Source: Salsipaludibacter sp038233055
GTDB taxonomy: Bacteria; Actinomycetota; Nitriliruptoria; Nitriliruptorales; Nitriliruptoraceae
DNA length: 64,000 bases
Assembly: GCA_038233055.1 (NCBI GenBank)
Contig: JBBSMS010000002.1
Location: forward strand, 1 to 64,000
Direction: 5' to 3'
This document shows, in pieces, positions 37,147 to 45,163 of the stretch (position 1 is its first letter; each line of letters begins with the position of its first letter). Under the pieces are notes generated by a model. It had not been told where the DNA came from. It did no database searches and saw only the letters and a program-made list of their open reading frames with translations. The translations under genes and the position numbers were made by a program.

Positions 37147-38115
37147 ATGTTCCAACGCCGCCGTGCACGCATCCTGCTGGTCCTGTTCGTGGTGGTCGCG
37201 CTGGTGCTGGTCACGCTCGACTTCCGGTCCGAGCCGACCGGCGACGACCTCGCCAGCCGCCTCCGCGGTGCCGTCGGCGTGGTGCTGGGTCCGGTCCAAA
37301 ACGGGCTGTCCACGCTCGTGCGCCCGATCTCCTCGGCGGCGTCCAACGTCGGTGAACTGGTCGAGATCCGGGCCGAGAACGCGCGCCTGCGGGCCCAGTT
37401 GGCCCGGACCGAGGAGCGACGCCTGTCCTACGACGACGTCGTGCGAGAGAACGACGAACTCCGCGCCCAACTCGGATTCCGCGACCGCAACGAGCTCGAC
37501 ACCGTGACCGCCCAGGTGATCGCGCAGGGCGCCTCCAACTTCGAGTGGACCGCCACGCTGGACGTCGGGACGGACGACGGCGTGCGGCCCGACATGCCGG
37601 TCGTCAACGGCGAGGGCCTGGTGGGCCGGGTCATCGCGACCAGCCCGTCGACCTCCAGGGTCCTGCTGACCATCGACCCGAACTTCGGGGCGGCGGTGCG
37701 CGTGGCCGAGACCGGCGTCATCGGCTCGCTGGCCGGGGACGGCAACGAGCCGCTGATCTTCGAGCCCCTGATCACCGACGTCGGCATCGAGGTCGGCCAG
37801 GAACTGGTCACCTCGTCCTACCTCGGCGGCACCTACATCTCCGGCATCCCGGTGGGCGTGGTCACCCGTGCCGACGTCGAGGACGGCCAGTTGTCGCGGA
37901 CCGTCGACGTGTTGCCGTTCGTCGACTTCTCCACCCTCGGCCTGGTGTCGGTCGTCATGACCGATCCGGTCGAAGAAGTCGAGCCGCTCGAACTCGACCC
38001 GACACCCAAGTTCACCGTCCCACCGGTCGATCCCCAGCGCCCGGCCGACGAGGTCCCGCCCATTCCCGAGCCGAACGTCGCGCCGAGCCCCTCGCCGACC
38101 GGGTCGGACACCTGA
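37147..38115 (+). CDS. mreC: Rod shape-determining protein MreC
   Basis: A 322-residue protein of the elongation machine. It has one N-terminal membrane helix (ILLVLFVVVALVLVTL), a coiled coil near residues 70-110 (ENARLRAQLARTEERRLSYDD), then two beta domains typical of MreC (WTATLDVGTDDGVRPDMPVVN, GLVGRVIATSP, VLLTIDPNFGAAVRV). A Pro-rich acidic tail of about 60 residues extends beyond the fold. It sits 108 bases after mreB and overlaps mreD by one base. Confidence 0.95.
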   Translation: MFQRRRARILLVLFVVVALVLVTLDFRSEPTGDDLASRLRGAVGVVLGPVQNGLSTLVRPISSAASNVGELVEIRAENARLRAQLARTEERRLSYDDVVRENDELRAQLGFRDRNELDTVTAQVIAQGASNFEWTATLDVGTDDGVRPDMPVVNGEGLVGRVIATSPSTSRVLLTIDPNFGAAVRVAETGVIGSLAGDGNEPLIFEPLITDVGIEVGQELVTSSYLGGTYISGIPVGVVTRADVEDGQLSRTVDVLPFVDFSTLGLVSVVMTDPVEEVEPLELDPTPKFTVPPVDPQRPADEVPPIPEPNVAPSPSPTGSDT

Positions 38116-38642
38116 TGGCTCGCGCGCTGGTGATCGGACTGGTCATGGTCGTCGTGGCCCTGGTGGAGGTGTCGATCCTGCCGGTGCTGACCGTGTCGGG
38201 GTTCACGCCCGACCTGTTGCTGTTGCTGGTGATCGCGTTCGCACTGGACGACGGCGCCCTGTCCGGTGTCCGGGTGGCGTTGCCGGCCGGGCTGCTGACC
38301 GACCTGTTGTCGTCGACCGCCCCGCTGGGGCTGTCGGCGCTGATCTACCTGGGCGTCGGCTACGGGGTGGGGGCCGCCCGCCCGTACCTCGCGCCCGAGT
38401 CGCTGACCGCGCCGACCCTGTTCGCCGGCGCCGGGACGTTCCTGGGTGTCGGCGGATACGGGCTGCTGTCGGCGCTTCTGGCGCAGAAGTCGGCGTCGGC
38501 GTTGTTGATCGCCGAGGCGTCGTTGGTGGCCACCGTCTATGCGATCCTGCTCGCGCCGGGAGCCTTCGCACTGACTCGCTACGTTGACCGACAGTTCCCG
38601 ATCGAGGTTCCGACGTCCTCCAACGTGGGTGCCGGGGGCTGA
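38115..38642 (+). CDS. mreD: Rod shape-determining protein MreD
   Basis: A 175-residue integral membrane protein with about five helices (ALVIGLVMVVVALVEVSIL, DLLLLLVIAFALDDGALSG, and others). MreD proteins are poorly conserved, so the call rests on size, helix pattern, the early FTPDLLLLLVIAFAL block and its place between mreC and the PBP2 gene. TGATG overlap with mreC indicates coupled translation. Confidence 0.9.
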   Translation: MARALVIGLVMVVVALVEVSILPVLTVSGFTPDLLLLLVIAFALDDGALSGVRVALPAGLLTDLLSSTAPLGLSALIYLGVGYGVGAARPYLAPESLTAPTLFAGAGTFLGVGGYGLLSALLAQKSASALLIAEASLVATVYAILLAPGAFALTRYVDRQFPIEVPTSSNVGAGG

Positions 38643-38751
38643 GTTCCGACCACCGGGGCGGGTCGGCGTGGACCGGGTGCCGCACCGTCGACCGTCGGTC
38701 CCCACGCCCGTTCGTCGCGCCGAGTCGTCCCCGAACCGCAGGTCCGTTGCC

Positions 38752-40875
38752 ATGGCCACCGACGAGTACTCCCCGGGCCTCCGCCTGAGCATGCTCACCA
38801 TCGTGATGGTAGGGCTGCTCATGGCGTTGACCTCGCGGTTGTACTACCTGCAGGTGTTGACCGGCGACATCTTCGAGGACCTGTCGGTGTCCAACCGGAC
38901 CACCCAGGTCACCTCCGAGGCACCGCGCGGACGGTTGCTGGCCGCCGACGGCAGCGAACTGGTCCGCAACCGGATCGCGCTGGCCGTCAGCGTCGAACGC
39001 GACCGCTTCCTGGACGCCGCCGGCGAACCACTCGACGACCCTCCCGTGACCGCGGCGATCACGCGTCTGGCGTCGTTGTTGGACGTCGAGGAGGCCGACC
39101 TCGTCGAGTCGATGCAGTCGCTGGCCCGATCCGTCTTCCGGCCCGTGCCGGTGGCCGTCGACGTCGCTCCCGAGGTCGTCTTTGCCGTGCAGGAACACCC
39201 CGAGCTGTTCCCCGGCGTCGTCGCCGAACGCCTGCCCATCCGCGAGTACCCCCAGGGCCAGGTCGCCGCGCACCTCGTCGGCTACATCGGCGAGATCCAG
39301 GACCGCCAGCTCGGCACCGAGGAGTGGTCCGGCTTCGACGCCGGGGACATCATCGGCCAGGCCGGGATGGAGCGGGTCTACGACCAGGCCCTGCAGGGCA
39401 CCGAGGGCGTCCGCCGGATCGAGGTCAACGCCAGCAACACCATGGTCGGGGAGTTGTCCAACAGTCCGCCCATCCGTGGCAACGACGTCGTGCTGACGCT
39501 CGACCCTGACCTGCAATCATCCGTCGAGGAGATCCTCGAGGACGGCATCATGACGGCGCGCGCCGAGTTCACCTACCAGTTGGACGACGAGTCGGAGGTG
39601 CCGGTCGAGGCGACGGGCGGGGCCGCGATCGTGATGGACCCACGCACGGGCGACATCAAGGCGATGGCGTCGTACCCCACGTTCGACCCGCGGGGGCTGG
39701 CGTCCGGGTCCCCGGACTACTTCGAGTACGTGTTCGACAACGACAACGTGTGGGGTCGCCCCGGTCTCAACCGTGCCGTCGGCGGCACCTATCCGCCGGC
39801 CTCGGTGTGGAAGATCGTGTCCGGACTGGGAGCCCTGCGCGACCGCCAGGCCGGCGACCGACGAGGCGGGATCACCCCCGACACCGAGATCGAATGCCCG
39901 GCCTCGCTGGAGGTGGGCGGGCGCGAGTTCAACAACTGGAACCCGAAGCCGGAGGGCGAGATGGACCTCGCACAGGCCCTCATGCGCTCCTGCGACACCT
40001 TCTTCTACCAGTTGGCCGCCGACCAGTGGGCCCAGGAACGGGCCCAGGAGTCCGACGGCGTCCCGGTTGACGAGATCACCGAGGTCTACGGTGACACAGC
40101 CCGCGAACTGGGCTTCGGCGACCAGGTCGGGCTCGACATCCCGCAGGAGGCCAGCGGGGTCATCCCCGGTCGCGAGTGGCGCTTGAACTACTGGTTCGAC
40201 ACCAAGGACCTGAGTGTGGCCGGCGGCGACTCCATCAACGGGTCGTGCACGATGGCCAACGACATCCTGGACCCGGAGGACCAGAACTGGGAGCTGTTCC
40301 GGGACCTGTGCATTTCCGGCGGGATCTGGCGCGGAGGTGACGCGGTGAACATGTCGATCGGGCAGGGTGACGTGCTGGTGACGCCGTTGCAGGTCGCCAC
40401 GTCCTACGCCGGCATGGCCAACCGCGGCACGATCATGAAGCCGAAGCTGGGCAAGGAGATCCGCGACCCGTCCGGGGACGTCATCGAGGTCATCGAGCCC
40501 GAGGTGCTCCACGACCTGCAGGCGCCTGGTGCCTGGTGGGACGAACTCCAGCAGGGCCTCGAGGACGTCGTCATGTCTGACCGGGGCACCGGTCGGGTGC
40601 CCTTCGAAGGGTTCCCGCTGGGGCGCTACCCGATCGCGGGCAAGACCGGGACGGGCCAGGCCGGCTTCAACGCGGCCGAGGACCGTGACAACGTGCCGTT
40701 CTCGTGGTTCGCCTCCTACGCCCCGGCCGACGACCCCGAGTACGTCGTCGTCGTGATGATCGAGCGCGGTGGTGGCGGGTCCCAGACATCGGCTCCGATC
40801 GTGCGCAGCATCTACGAGAAGATCTTCGACCTGAAGGGGACCGAGATCCAGGCCGGCCCGGACGACGTCGACTGA
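38752..40875 (+). CDS. mrdA: Penicillin-binding protein 2 (elongasome transpeptidase)
   Basis: A class B penicillin-binding protein of about 707 residues. It has one N-terminal membrane anchor (MLTIVMVGLLMALTSRLYYL), a dimerisation/pedestal domain with APRGRLLAADG and QAGMERVYDQALQG, and the transpeptidase: SxxK in PPASVWKIVSG, SxD in MRSCDTFFYQL, and KTG in AGKTGTGQ. It cross-links lateral peptidoglycan with RodA. The start is uncertain: ATG 38752 is used, but in-frame GTGs at 38629 and 38668 would add a basic cytoplasmic tail. The end overlaps rodA by one base. Confidence 0.95.
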   Translation: MATDEYSPGLRLSMLTIVMVGLLMALTSRLYYLQVLTGDIFEDLSVSNRTTQVTSEAPRGRLLAADGSELVRNRIALAVSVERDRFLDAAGEPLDDPPVTAAITRLASLLDVEEADLVESMQSLARSVFRPVPVAVDVAPEVVFAVQEHPELFPGVVAERLPIREYPQGQVAAHLVGYIGEIQDRQLGTEEWSGFDAGDIIGQAGMERVYDQALQGTEGVRRIEVNASNTMVGELSNSPPIRGNDVVLTLDPDLQSSVEEILEDGIMTARAEFTYQLDDESEVPVEATGGAAIVMDPRTGDIKAMASYPTFDPRGLASGSPDYFEYVFDNDNVWGRPGLNRAVGGTYPPASVWKIVSGLGALRDRQAGDRRGGITPDTEIECPASLEVGGREFNNWNPKPEGEMDLAQALMRSCDTFFYQLAADQWAQERAQESDGVPVDEITEVYGDTARELGFGDQVGLDIPQEASGVIPGREWRLNYWFDTKDLSVAGGDSINGSCTMANDILDPEDQNWELFRDLCISGGIWRGGDAVNMSIGQGDVLVTPLQVATSYAGMANRGTIMKPKLGKEIRDPSGDVIEVIEPEVLHDLQAPGAWWDELQQGLEDVVMSDRGTGRVPFEGFPLGRYPIAGKTGTGQAGFNAAEDRDNVPFSWFASYAPADDPEYVVVVMIERGGGGSQTSAPIVRSIYEKIFDLKGTEIQAGPDDVD

Positions 40876-42062
40876 TGGCCTCCTCCACCTACGGCGACGA
40901 CCGCACCCGACGGATCATGCGTAAGCAGGTCCAGAGCCGATGGATGCGTGCCTACGAGCCGATCCGCCACCTCGACCCGATCCTGGTCGGGACCGCGCTC
41001 CTGTTGGCCGGCATCGGCGTGGCGCTGATCTACTCGGCGACCACCACCCGCGTCGGCCAGGGCGGCGACCCCAGCCTGGGGTTCGTGTGGCGCCAGTTGC
41101 TGGCCTTCGGCCTGGGCGGGCTCGGGATGGTCGTGGCCGCCGTGTTGGACTATCGCTGGATCCGCGGCCTCGCGCCGTTGCTGTACGGGTTGTCGATCGT
41201 GCTGCTGGCGATCGTGCTGGTCCCGTCGGTGGGGACACTGGTCAACGGGTCGCGCCGCTGGATCAGCCTGGGCGGCTTCAACCTCCAACCTTCCGAAGTA
41301 GCCAAGATCGCGGTGATCATCGCGATCGCGGCCCTGTTGTACGAGCGTGGCGGCGAGCCGACGATCGGCACGCTGCTGGCGTGCCTGGCGTTGGCCGGCA
41401 TCCCGGCGGGCCTGATCTTCCTCGAACCGGACCTGGGCTCGGCGATCGTGATCGTGTGGTTGCTGTTCGTGATGTTCCTGGTCGGTGGACTGCCGCTGCG
41501 ATGGCTGGCCGGGCTGGCCGTCGGGGGGATCGGGGCGGTCGCGTATGCCTTCATCGGCGGCTTCATCAAGAGCTACCAACTCGAGCGGCTCACGGCGTTC
41601 CTCGACCAGGGAAACAGCGCCCAGGCCGGCGACGCGCTGTACCAGCTCAACCAGTCCATGATCGCCATCGGCTCCGGCCAACTTGCCGGCCAGGGGTTCC
41701 GACAGGGGACCCAGAACGCGGCCGCCTTCATTCCGGAGAACCACACCGACTTCATCTTCACCGTCGTGGGGGAGGAGTTCGGCTTCGTCGGCTCGCTGGT
41801 GCTGCTGGCCCTGTTCGCCGTGCTGATGTGGCGCGGTTTGCGGATCGCCATGATCGCCAAGGACCTCTTCGGATCGATCGTGGCCTCGGCGATCGTGGGG
41901 CTGCTCGGGCTGCAGGTGTTCGTCAACGTCGGCATGACGATCGGGATCGCCCCCATCACCGGCATCCCGTTGCCGTTCGTCAGCTATGGCGGGACCTCGT
42001 TGATCATGTGGTTCGCGCTGGTCGGGCTGTTGCTCAACATCCACATGCGGCGATTCCGGTAG
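40875..42062 (+). CDS. rodA: Peptidoglycan glycosyltransferase RodA (SEDS family)
   Basis: A 395-residue SEDS polymerase with about ten membrane helices that works with the preceding PBP2 in cell elongation. Diagnostic blocks: NGSRRWISLGGFNLQPSEVAK, FLEPDLGSAIVI, AAAFIPENHTDFIFTVVGEEFGF and PLPFVSYGGTSLI. The extracytoplasmic loop after FIPENHTD is conserved. Coupling by TGATG overlap and location in the mre cluster distinguish it from FtsW. Confidence 0.96.
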   Translation: MASSTYGDDRTRRIMRKQVQSRWMRAYEPIRHLDPILVGTALLLAGIGVALIYSATTTRVGQGGDPSLGFVWRQLLAFGLGGLGMVVAAVLDYRWIRGLAPLLYGLSIVLLAIVLVPSVGTLVNGSRRWISLGGFNLQPSEVAKIAVIIAIAALLYERGGEPTIGTLLACLALAGIPAGLIFLEPDLGSAIVIVWLLFVMFLVGGLPLRWLAGLAVGGIGAVAYAFIGGFIKSYQLERLTAFLDQGNSAQAGDALYQLNQSMIAIGSGQLAGQGFRQGTQNAAAFIPENHTDFIFTVVGEEFGFVGSLVLLALFAVLMWRGLRIAMIAKDLFGSIVASAIVGLLGLQVFVNVGMTIGIAPITGIPLPFVSYGGTSLIMWFALVGLLLNIHMRRFR

Positions 42063-42065
42063 GCG

Positions 42066-42090
42066 TCTGTCCTCGTTCCTCGGACAGATT
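42066..42090 (+). terminator. Possible terminator after rodA
   Basis: A stem TCTGTCC/GGACAGA with a nine-base loop, four bases after the rodA stop, followed by only TT. It is weak, but in the right place to end the mre operon. Confidence 0.35.
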
Positions 42091-42187
42091 GCAGGACTCG
42101 CTGTGCTCGTTCTGCGGGGCTTGCGTCGGGGCCGGTCGCATTCGGGTTGACGAGTGGCCGGGGTGAGTGGTGGCGGAGGTCGTGCGC

Positions 42188-42193
42188 TAGCCT
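42188..42193 (+). promoter_or_regulatory. Candidate -10 box for the radical SAM operon
   Basis: TAGCCT, 127 bases before the ATG. It is identical to the -10 candidates of rplU and the gcv operon. Confidence 0.35.
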
Positions 42194-42320
42194 GACGGCA
42201 CGACGTCGGCAGGTGGTCGAGCCGCTCCGTGGCCGTCCGACACCCCCCGTCACGAACGTCGCCGCGACACGTCGCAGCGCCGATCGCCGCCGGCCCCACG
42301 ACCACACAACGGAGCGCCAC

Positions 42321-44381
42321 ATGTGCGCTGCAGCCCTGACCATCCCCAGCCACCTCGACGCCGACCTCGCCGCCATCCGACGGCCGCACGACCCCCAGGT
42401 CCCGCCGTCGTACTGGGACGTGCTCGAGCCGGTGCTGCCGAAGGTGTCGCAGCCGGCGCAGTACGTGGGTGGCGAGCACAACATGTCGGTGACCCCGTGG
42501 GCCGACGCCCGGACGCGATGGCTGCTGTGCTACCCGGACACCTACGCGATCGGCCAGCCCAACCAGGGCATCCAGATCCTCTACGAGTTGCTCAACGAGC
42601 GCGCGACCAGCCTTGCCGAGCGGGCCTACGCACCCTGGTTCGACCTCGAGGAGGAGATGCGGGCGCGCGGCATCCCGACCTTCTCGCTCGAACACCACTA
42701 CCCGCTGTGGGCCTTCGACGTGTTCGGGGTCACCCTCCCGCACGAACTGGGTCACACCAACCTGCTGAACCTGCTCGACCTGGGCGGGGTGCCGATCCGC
42801 ACGGCCGACCGGACGCTGGACCATCCGATCGTGCTGGCCGGCGGCCATGCGGCGTTCAACCCCGAGCCGCTCGCGCCCTTCCTTGACGCGGTCGTCATGG
42901 GCGACGGCGAGGAAGCCGTGCTGGAGATCGACGACGTGCTGGCCACGGCCAAGGCCGACCGTGCCGCCGGCCGGCTGACGTCGCGCGTGCAGCTGCTGGA
43001 GCGGCTGTCGGGGGTGACCGGCGTCTACGTCCCGTCGTTCTACGAACCGCGCTACGCCCCGGACGGCCGGTTGCGCGCCACCGTCGCCACGCACCCCGGC
43101 ACGCCGCCGCGCGTGCCCAAGAGGACCGTGCAGGACCTCGAGGACTTCCCCTACCCCCAGAAGCAGATCGTGCCCATGACCGAGACCGTCCACGAGCGCT
43201 TCTCGGTCGAGATCTTCCGCGGCTGCACCCGCGGTTGCCGCTTCTGCCAGGCCGGCATGATCACCCGACCGGTCCGCGAACGCCGTCCCGAGACGATCCA
43301 GAAGTTGGTGACCGAGGGCGTCGAGGACACCGGGTTCGAGGAGGTCGGGCTGCTGAGCCTGTCGTCGGCGGACCACGCCGACATCGGCGACATCGCCCGC
43401 AACCTGGCCGACACCTATGAAGGCACCACGACCTCGCTGTCGCTGCCGTCGACCCGGGTGGACGCCTTCAACGTGACCCTGTCCAACGAGTTGGCGCGCA
43501 ACGGTCGCCGCACCGGGCTGACCTTCGCCCCGGAGGCCGGCAGCGAACGCATGCGGGCGGTCATCAACAAGATGGTGTCCGAAGAAGACATGCTCCGCAC
43601 CGCCGAGATCGCCTTCGCCAACGGCTGGCGCCACGTCAAGATGTACTTCATGGTGGGCCTGCCAACCGAGCGCGACGAGGACGTGGAGGCGATCGCCCAC
43701 CTCGGCATCAAGGTCTACGAGATCGCCCAGAAGCACGGCCGCGGCAACAAGGCGACCGTGTCGGTCGGCGGCTTCGTGCCCAAGCCCCACACCCCGTTCC
43801 AGTGGGCGGCCCAGGACACGCCCGAGGAGATCCAGCGCAAGCTCGACCTCGTGCTGGAGATCATCAAGCCCTACAAGGGCCTGCGGTTGCGCACCAACGA
43901 TCCGCAGGAAGGCGTGATCGAGGGACTGCTGGCCCGGGGTGACCGTCGCGTCGCGCCGGTCGTCGAGCGCGCCTGGCGCCTGGGTGCGACCTTCGACGGC
44001 TGGCACGAGTCCGACACCCTGCCGCACTGGCATCGGGCGATCGCCGACAGCGGGCTGTCCCTGGACGACCTGTCCCACCACGAGCGCGACGAGCACGAGG
44101 CGTTCCCGTGGGACCACCTCGACGCCGGGCTCGACAAGCAGTGGCTGTGGGACGACTGGGTCGACGCGATCGCCGAGAAGCCGCTGGACGACTGCCGCTG
44201 GATCCCGTGCTACGACTGCGGGGTCTGCCCCGGCCTCGACATCGCCCACGACACCGGTTACACGAACCCGGAGACGCGCGGACCGACCCTGCCGATCTTC
44301 GCCGGCGGGCCCGCGACCGGTCCATTGGGCGGCAGCCCCGACCTGCCCACGTCGGCGGCTCGCCTGGACGGAGGCGCCTGA
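42321..44381 (+). CDS. B12-binding-type radical SAM protein (TIGR03960 family)
   Basis: A 686-residue radical SAM enzyme. The N-terminal part (WLLCYPDTYAIGQPNQGIQI, LAGGHAAFNPEPLAPFLDAV) resembles a cobalamin-binding-like domain without the usual DxHxxG. The radical SAM core has the cluster motif EIFRGCTRGCRFCQAGMITRP (CxxxCxxC). A cysteine cluster near the C-terminus (CYDCGVCPGLD) may bind another iron-sulfur centre or zinc. This family is nearly always paired with a DUF2344 protein and RNase E/G, as here. No substrate has been established that I can name; a role around rRNA or tRNA modification is inferred from that linkage. Confidence 0.88.
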   Translation: MCAAALTIPSHLDADLAAIRRPHDPQVPPSYWDVLEPVLPKVSQPAQYVGGEHNMSVTPWADARTRWLLCYPDTYAIGQPNQGIQILYELLNERATSLAERAYAPWFDLEEEMRARGIPTFSLEHHYPLWAFDVFGVTLPHELGHTNLLNLLDLGGVPIRTADRTLDHPIVLAGGHAAFNPEPLAPFLDAVVMGDGEEAVLEIDDVLATAKADRAAGRLTSRVQLLERLSGVTGVYVPSFYEPRYAPDGRLRATVATHPGTPPRVPKRTVQDLEDFPYPQKQIVPMTETVHERFSVEIFRGCTRGCRFCQAGMITRPVRERRPETIQKLVTEGVEDTGFEEVGLLSLSSADHADIGDIARNLADTYEGTTTSLSLPSTRVDAFNVTLSNELARNGRRTGLTFAPEAGSERMRAVINKMVSEEDMLRTAEIAFANGWRHVKMYFMVGLPTERDEDVEAIAHLGIKVYEIAQKHGRGNKATVSVGGFVPKPHTPFQWAAQDTPEEIQRKLDLVLEIIKPYKGLRLRTNDPQEGVIEGLLARGDRRVAPVVERAWRLGATFDGWHESDTLPHWHRAIADSGLSLDDLSHHERDEHEAFPWDHLDAGLDKQWLWDDWVDAIAEKPLDDCRWIPCYDCGVCPGLDIAHDTGYTNPETRGPTLPIFAGGPATGPLGGSPDLPTSAARLDGGA

Positions 44382-45149
44382 ATGCGACTCCGGATCCGCT
44401 ACACCAAGCTCGGCCGCGTGCGGTTCATCTCCGCACGCGATCTCAGTTCGGTGTGGGAACGGGCGATCCGGCGTGCGAAGGTCCCCATCGCCTACTCGCA
44501 GGGGTTCACCCCGCACCCGAAGGTGTCCTTCCCGGACGCCCTGCCGGTCGGGTATGCGTCCACCGGCGAGTACGCCGAACTGACGCTGGCGAGCGAGATC
44601 GACCCCGGCCTCGGGCTCGCGCGATTGTCGGCCGCGCTGCCCACCGGGATGGACATCACCACTTACCTGGTCGTGGCCGACGGGTCACCCCGGCTGGCCA
44701 AGTACCTGCAGGCGACCCTGTGGGAAACGGCCTGGCCGGCCACGACGCCCGACGAGGCCGTGGACCTGGCCGACGAACTGCGCCGGCGCGGCGACGCGCT
44801 GTTGGCGGCCGAGGCGGTCGAGGTCGTTCGCCACCGCCCCAAGGGCGACAAGGTGCTGGACGTGCGACCCCCCCTGGCCGCGGTTGCCGCCGCCCCGGCG
44901 CCCGCCGATCCCGGCACCCCCCCGAACACCACTTTTGCCACCTTCCGTGCGGTCCTCCGCAACGACGGTCCTACCATCCGACCGGCCGACCTCGTGGTCG
45001 CGCTCGATTCCCTCGGTGACATGCCCCTGCCGGAACCCCGCCTGTACACGCGGGTCGCGCAGGGACGCATCGTTGACGACGGGATCCTCGAGGCGTTCAC
45101 GCAGCAGGTCCAAGCCCTGGATGCGGGACGCCAAGTGGAGGCCGCCTGA
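44382..45149 (+). CDS. DUF2344 (TIGR03936) radical SAM-associated protein
   Basis: A 255-residue protein that starts at the base after the radical SAM stop. The N-terminus RLRIRYTKLGRVRFISARDL, with HPKVSFPDALPVGYASTGEY, is the family hallmark and resembles pseudouridine synthase-like folds. In many bacteria it is fused to or paired with the TIGR03960 protein, so it is likely a partner subunit or substrate-handling protein. Function is unknown. The gene is followed at 14 bases by rne. Confidence 0.88.
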   Translation: MRLRIRYTKLGRVRFISARDLSSVWERAIRRAKVPIAYSQGFTPHPKVSFPDALPVGYASTGEYAELTLASEIDPGLGLARLSAALPTGMDITTYLVVADGSPRLAKYLQATLWETAWPATTPDEAVDLADELRRRGDALLAAEAVEVVRHRPKGDKVLDVRPPLAAVAAAPAPADPGTPPNTTFATFRAVLRNDGPTIRPADLVVALDSLGDMPLPEPRLYTRVAQGRIVDDGILEAFTQQVQALDAGRQVEAA

Positions 45150-45163
45150 CAAGCGAGCCTGAC

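Noticed and set aside
42100..42160. Peptide CSFCGACVGAGR after rodA resembling a zinc finger like that of ClpX
   Set aside because: Very short frame with no start or ribosome site, in the intergenic stretch after the rodA hairpin; chance similarity.
40812..44516. Open frame of more than 1200 codons on the minus strand across rodA and the radical SAM gene
   Set aside because: Antisense shadow of high-GC coding sequence; the composition is Arg/Gln/His/Gly-rich and no motif is present. The plus-strand genes are certain.
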